Position numbers and translations under genes: made by a program. The notes beneath the pieces were generated by a model. The model saw only the letters and a list, made by a program, of their open reading frames with translations, was not told the origin of the DNA and made no database searches. Shown here one piece after another: positions 13,373 through 13,733 of a DNA stretch of 13,733 bases (its first letter is position 1; the number at the start of each line of letters is the position of its first letter). The DNA lies in assembly GCA_028869355.1 (NCBI GenBank), contig JAGWSK010000022.1, positions 1-13,733 on the forward strand, read 5' to 3'. The DNA is from Alphaproteobacteria bacterium (lineage in GTDB: Bacteria > Pseudomonadota > Alphaproteobacteria > Micropepsales > Micropepsaceae).

Positions 13373-13733
13373 AATAGAAGCGAGTGACGAGAAGCGAGGA
13401 ACGAGAAAGCCGCCTGTTTCGCGCCTCTCTCGCTTCTCTAGTTTCTCGCTCCTCGTTTCTCGTACCCCGCTTCTCGCTTGGCTCCTTCAACACCCCGCGG
13501 CGGATCTGGTCGCGTTCCATGGACTCGAACAGCGCCTGGAAATTGCCTTCGCCGAATCCCTCATCGCCCTTCCGCTGAATGATCTCGAAAAAGATCGGCC
13601 CGATGGCGTTCTCGGTGAAGATCTGCAGCAGCAACCCCTGGCCCTTCGTGGGCGCCCCGTCGATCAGAATCCGGTTCGCCCGCAGCCGCCCGACATCCTC
13701 GCCATGCCCGGGCACGCGCGCGTCGATCCCGTC
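13296..13733 (-). CDS. hppD: 4-hydroxyphenylpyruvate dioxygenase, C-terminal part (partial)
   Basis: HppD is an Fe(II) dioxygenase of tyrosine catabolism that makes homogentisate. Only the 3' end is visible. The segment DGIDARVPGHGEDVGRLRAN, followed by ILIDGAPT, LLLQIFTE, GPIFFEIIQRKGDEGFGEGN and ERDQIRRGVL, matches the family's C-terminal core; the Glu in FFEII is the third metal ligand. Family members end within a few residues of RRGVL (about 13488). Here no stop follows: the frame runs on for about 63 residues, first Arg/Glu-rich through the repeat, then antisense to the last 77 bp of mutM, and stops at 13296. Identity is firm; whether the tail is translated and tolerated is not known. 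The start lies beyond the window. Confidence 0.9.
   Translation of the reverse strand, partial: DGIDARVPGHGEDVGRLRANRILIDGAPTKGQGLLLQIFTENAIGPIFFEIIQRKGDEGFGEGNFQALFESMERDQIRRGVLKEPSEKRGTRNEERETREAREARNRRLSRSSLLVTRFYFTAGSSGRRRWIGRTGQCASPACRK
13373..13482. repeat. Convergent-gap repeat copy 3 (GAGAAGCGAG family)
   Basis: Starts 1-2 bp after the mutM stop. Purine-rich units on the left include TAGAAGCGAG (13375-13384) and GAGAAGCGAG (13389-13398); pyrimidine-rich units on the right include CTCGCTTCTC (13429-13438) and TTCTCGCTCCTCG-type variants to about 13480. The two sides are inverted copies. The hppD-like frame on the minus strand runs through all of it with no stop. Confidence 0.75.

Overview
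The window is GC-rich, densely packed bacterial chromosome. Gene order and protein style point to an alphaproteobacterium: a hisS-hisZ-hisG run, a HisRS with alphaproteobacterial/eukaryote-like motif 2, and ubiE-ubiB divergent from mutM. I cannot name a genus. No rRNA, tRNA, CRISPR array, transposase or phage gene was found.

Layout. Positions 1-107 hold the 3' end of an unrecognised plus-strand gene. Positions 268-4158 (minus) form a histidine block: hisS (histidyl-tRNA synthetase), hisZ (regulatory subunit of ATP phosphoribosyltransferase) and hisG (catalytic subunit). HisZ and HisG together make the first enzyme of histidine biosynthesis. A 212-bp palindromic element lies between hisS and hisZ. 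A small two-helix membrane protein (4319-4534, plus) follows a perfect FNR/FixK-type box. A possible 31-aa peptide comes next, then a TpsB/ShlB-type outer-membrane transporter (4744-6552, minus) with no exoprotein partner in view. Divergent from it is an exported protein with 14 TPR units (6730-8400, plus). This gene converges with a glycerophosphodiester phosphodiesterase (8404-9246, minus), and a small secreted protein of unknown function (9345-9794, plus) comes after that. The right part holds ubiE-ubiB (minus; ubiquinone biosynthesis), mutM (plus; 8-oxoguanine repair) and the 3' end of an hppD-like gene (minus; tyrosine catabolism).

The main interest lies in repeated DNA that the gene list does not explain. 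(i) A purine-rich short repeat, GAGAAGCGAG with its inverted mate CTCGCTTCTC, fills three gaps, and all three lie between convergent genes. At the right end of the window the hppD frame has no stop at its usual place and reads through this repeat into antisense mutM. (ii) GC-rich palindromic elements lie in three contexts: between hisS and hisZ, where the element end supplies hisZ's ribosome-binding site inside a hairpin; in frame inside ubiE, adding about 45-50 residues to a methyltransferase; and in the ubiE/mutM divergent gap.

Gene calls for the well-known families are firm. Start sites, promoters, the 31-aa ORF and functions assigned to repeats are inference from sequence inspection alone.
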